Origin: Martinezella calliandrae
Lineage (GTDB): Bacteria > Pseudomonadota > Alphaproteobacteria > Rhizobiales > Rhizobiaceae
DNA: 64,000 nucleotides
Assembly (NCBI RefSeq): GCF_030272695.1
Contig: NZ_JARFYN010000022.1
Span: 1 to 64,000 of the forward strand
Direction: 5' to 3'
The notes under the pieces are model-generated. The model saw only the letters and a list, made by a program, of their open reading frames with translations, searched no databases and was not told where the DNA came from. Numbering within the stretch: the stretch's first letter is position 1; every line of letters begins with the position of its first letter. Below, in pieces: positions 63,157-64,000 of this stretch. The translations under genes were made by a program, and so were the position numbers.

Positions 63157-63747
63157 ATGCGCTATAGTACAGAACACAAGCTCGAAACGCGCATCCGCGT
63201 CCTCAACGCCGCGGGCGAGATTTTCCGTCAGGAAGGCTATGGCGGTTCGGGCATCGATGCCTTGACCAAGGCTGCAGGCGTCACGAACGGCGCGTTCTAC
63301 GGGCATTTCAAATCAAAGGGCGAAGCGTTCCGGGCCGCGGTTCAGGCGGGCCTTGATGAACTGCGGCTCGGCATATCGAATCTGAAGGCTCAACAGGGCA
63401 AGGGTTGGCTTGCGGCGTTCATAAGCTATTATCTCGGGCCGAAGCGTACCTGCGCGCTCGGCCAGAGCTGCGCCTTGCCGAGTCTGTCCCCCGACGTCAT
63501 CCGCGCCGATACCGATACACGGGTTGCCTATGAGGTCGAACTGCGAAGGGTGATAGAAGAAGCGGCCTCCGGCCTGACCGGCAACTCGGCCGGCGAGCGT
63601 GAAGAAAATGCCATCGCACTACTGGCGCTATTGTCCGGCGGCGTAACCATGGCGCGGGCTGTTTCCGACCCGGCGCTATCGATGCGCATCGTGGAGGCGA
63701 TCGAGCGAAGGGCCGGGTCCTTTGCTTCCTCCATCAATGAGAGTTGA
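63157..63747 (+). CDS. TetR-family regulator
   Basis: A 196-residue TetR-type regulator. The HTH is within residues 12-55 (RVLNAAGEIFRQEGYGGSGI, TKAAGVTNGAFYGHF), and a helical ligand domain follows. ATG 63157 gives the normal TetR start; the frame is open to 63094 across the operator array. It is divergent from the tautomerase-like gene. Ligand unknown. Confidence 0.88.
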   Translation: MRYSTEHKLETRIRVLNAAGEIFRQEGYGGSGIDALTKAAGVTNGAFYGHFKSKGEAFRAAVQAGLDELRLGISNLKAQQGKGWLAAFISYYLGPKRTCALGQSCALPSLSPDVIRADTDTRVAYEVELRRVIEEAASGLTGNSAGEREENAIALLALLSGGVTMARAVSDPALSMRIVEAIERRAGSFASSINES

Positions 63748-63924
63748 GATTGACCGGTCAATCTTGGGTCGATGGCAAGAACTCCTGTCATCGTTTTCCC
63801 TATTCACTTCCTGTCATAGACGTGTTACCAGCCCTCGCCAACTTCCAAGCAACACTTGCAAGATCGCCCGGTAGACGATTCGTTCCGGAGCCCTCCTGCT
63901 TTTCACCGATGAAGGAATTTGGCC

Positions 63925-64000
63925 ATGGCACGTATTATTGAAACGTCAACCGGGTTGGACGCACTCACATTCGACGACGTGCTCCTGCAGCCGGGGCACT
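63925..64000 (+). CDS. guaB: IMP dehydrogenase N-terminus (partial)
   Basis: The first 25 residues read MARIIETSTGLDALTFDDVL, the conserved start of IMP dehydrogenase GuaB. The TFDDVLLQPG element precedes the barrel. The enzyme oxidises IMP to XMP in GTP synthesis. A GAAGGAAT ribosome-binding site precedes ATG 63925. The gene runs off the right edge. The gap 63748-63924 holds its promoter region; I cannot place it precisely. Confidence 0.92.
   Translation, partial: MARIIETSTGLDALTFDDVLLQPGH

Overview
The window looks like a chromosomal segment of a fast-growing Rhizobium-type alphaproteobacterium. It is GC-rich and has no insertion sequence, phage gene or CRISPR array that I can see. Three blocks have recognisable rhizobial gene order: aglREFGAK followed by edd-pgl-zwf; cbrA-phaP-(tRNA-His)-LysR-mmsA-VOC-rirA-dppABCDF; and rlmE upstream of guaB. 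The match to Sinorhizobium meliloti order is from memory, not from a search. The window opens in the last codons of folD and closes in the first codons of guaB.

Layout. 0.25-8.1 kb: the alpha-glucoside (sucrose/trehalose/maltose-type) uptake operon aglEFGAK with its divergent LacI-type repressor aglR; two CAAAGCGCTTT palindromes mark likely AglR operators. 8.3-12.9 kb: a small PilZ-like protein, then edd, pgl and zwf on the minus strand, which feed the released hexoses into the Entner-Doudoroff pathway. 13-15.8 kb: a puuB-like oxidase and a puuA-like gamma-glutamylpolyamine synthetase. 15.9-22.6 kb: a YhiN-type flavoprotein, a methyl-accepting chemotaxis protein, a LysR regulator and an aldo/keto reductase. 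22.9-27 kb: a potFGHI-type putrescine ABC transporter, a probable functional partner of the puu pair.

27-40 kb: an AsmA-family protein, acetoacetyl-CoA synthetase, a possible small RNA, a DbpA/DeaD-type helicase, a SAM methyltransferase, a RidA protein, the large PdhS/CbrA-type sensor kinase and a phasin. Acetoacetyl-CoA synthetase and phasin both belong to polyhydroxybutyrate metabolism. The phasin promoter carries a TTGTGC-N3-GCACAA palindrome that recurs upstream of the helicase. 40-44.7 kb: tRNA-His, two small proteins missed by length cut-offs (one behind an EcfG/RpoE2-type promoter), a LysR regulator divergent from mmsA, a VOC protein and the iron regulator rirA with its three cluster cysteines.

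45-51 kb: a complete dipeptide ABC transporter operon dppABCDF and a gluconate kinase. 51-59 kb: a DadA-like oxidase, a type III polyketide synthase with an overlapping ICMT-like methyltransferase, a secreted TPR protein, an ECF sigma/membrane anti-sigma pair, and a Ppx/GppA-rlmE pair. 59-64 kb: glyoxalase-like proteins, a DHA2-type MFS exporter, a metallo-beta-lactamase-fold hydrolase, a tautomerase-like protein with a divergent TetR regulator behind a compact repeat array, and the start of guaB.

All three periplasmic-binding-protein operons (agl, pot, dpp) carry strong stem-loops directly after the binding-protein gene, a pattern expected to give more binding protein than permease.
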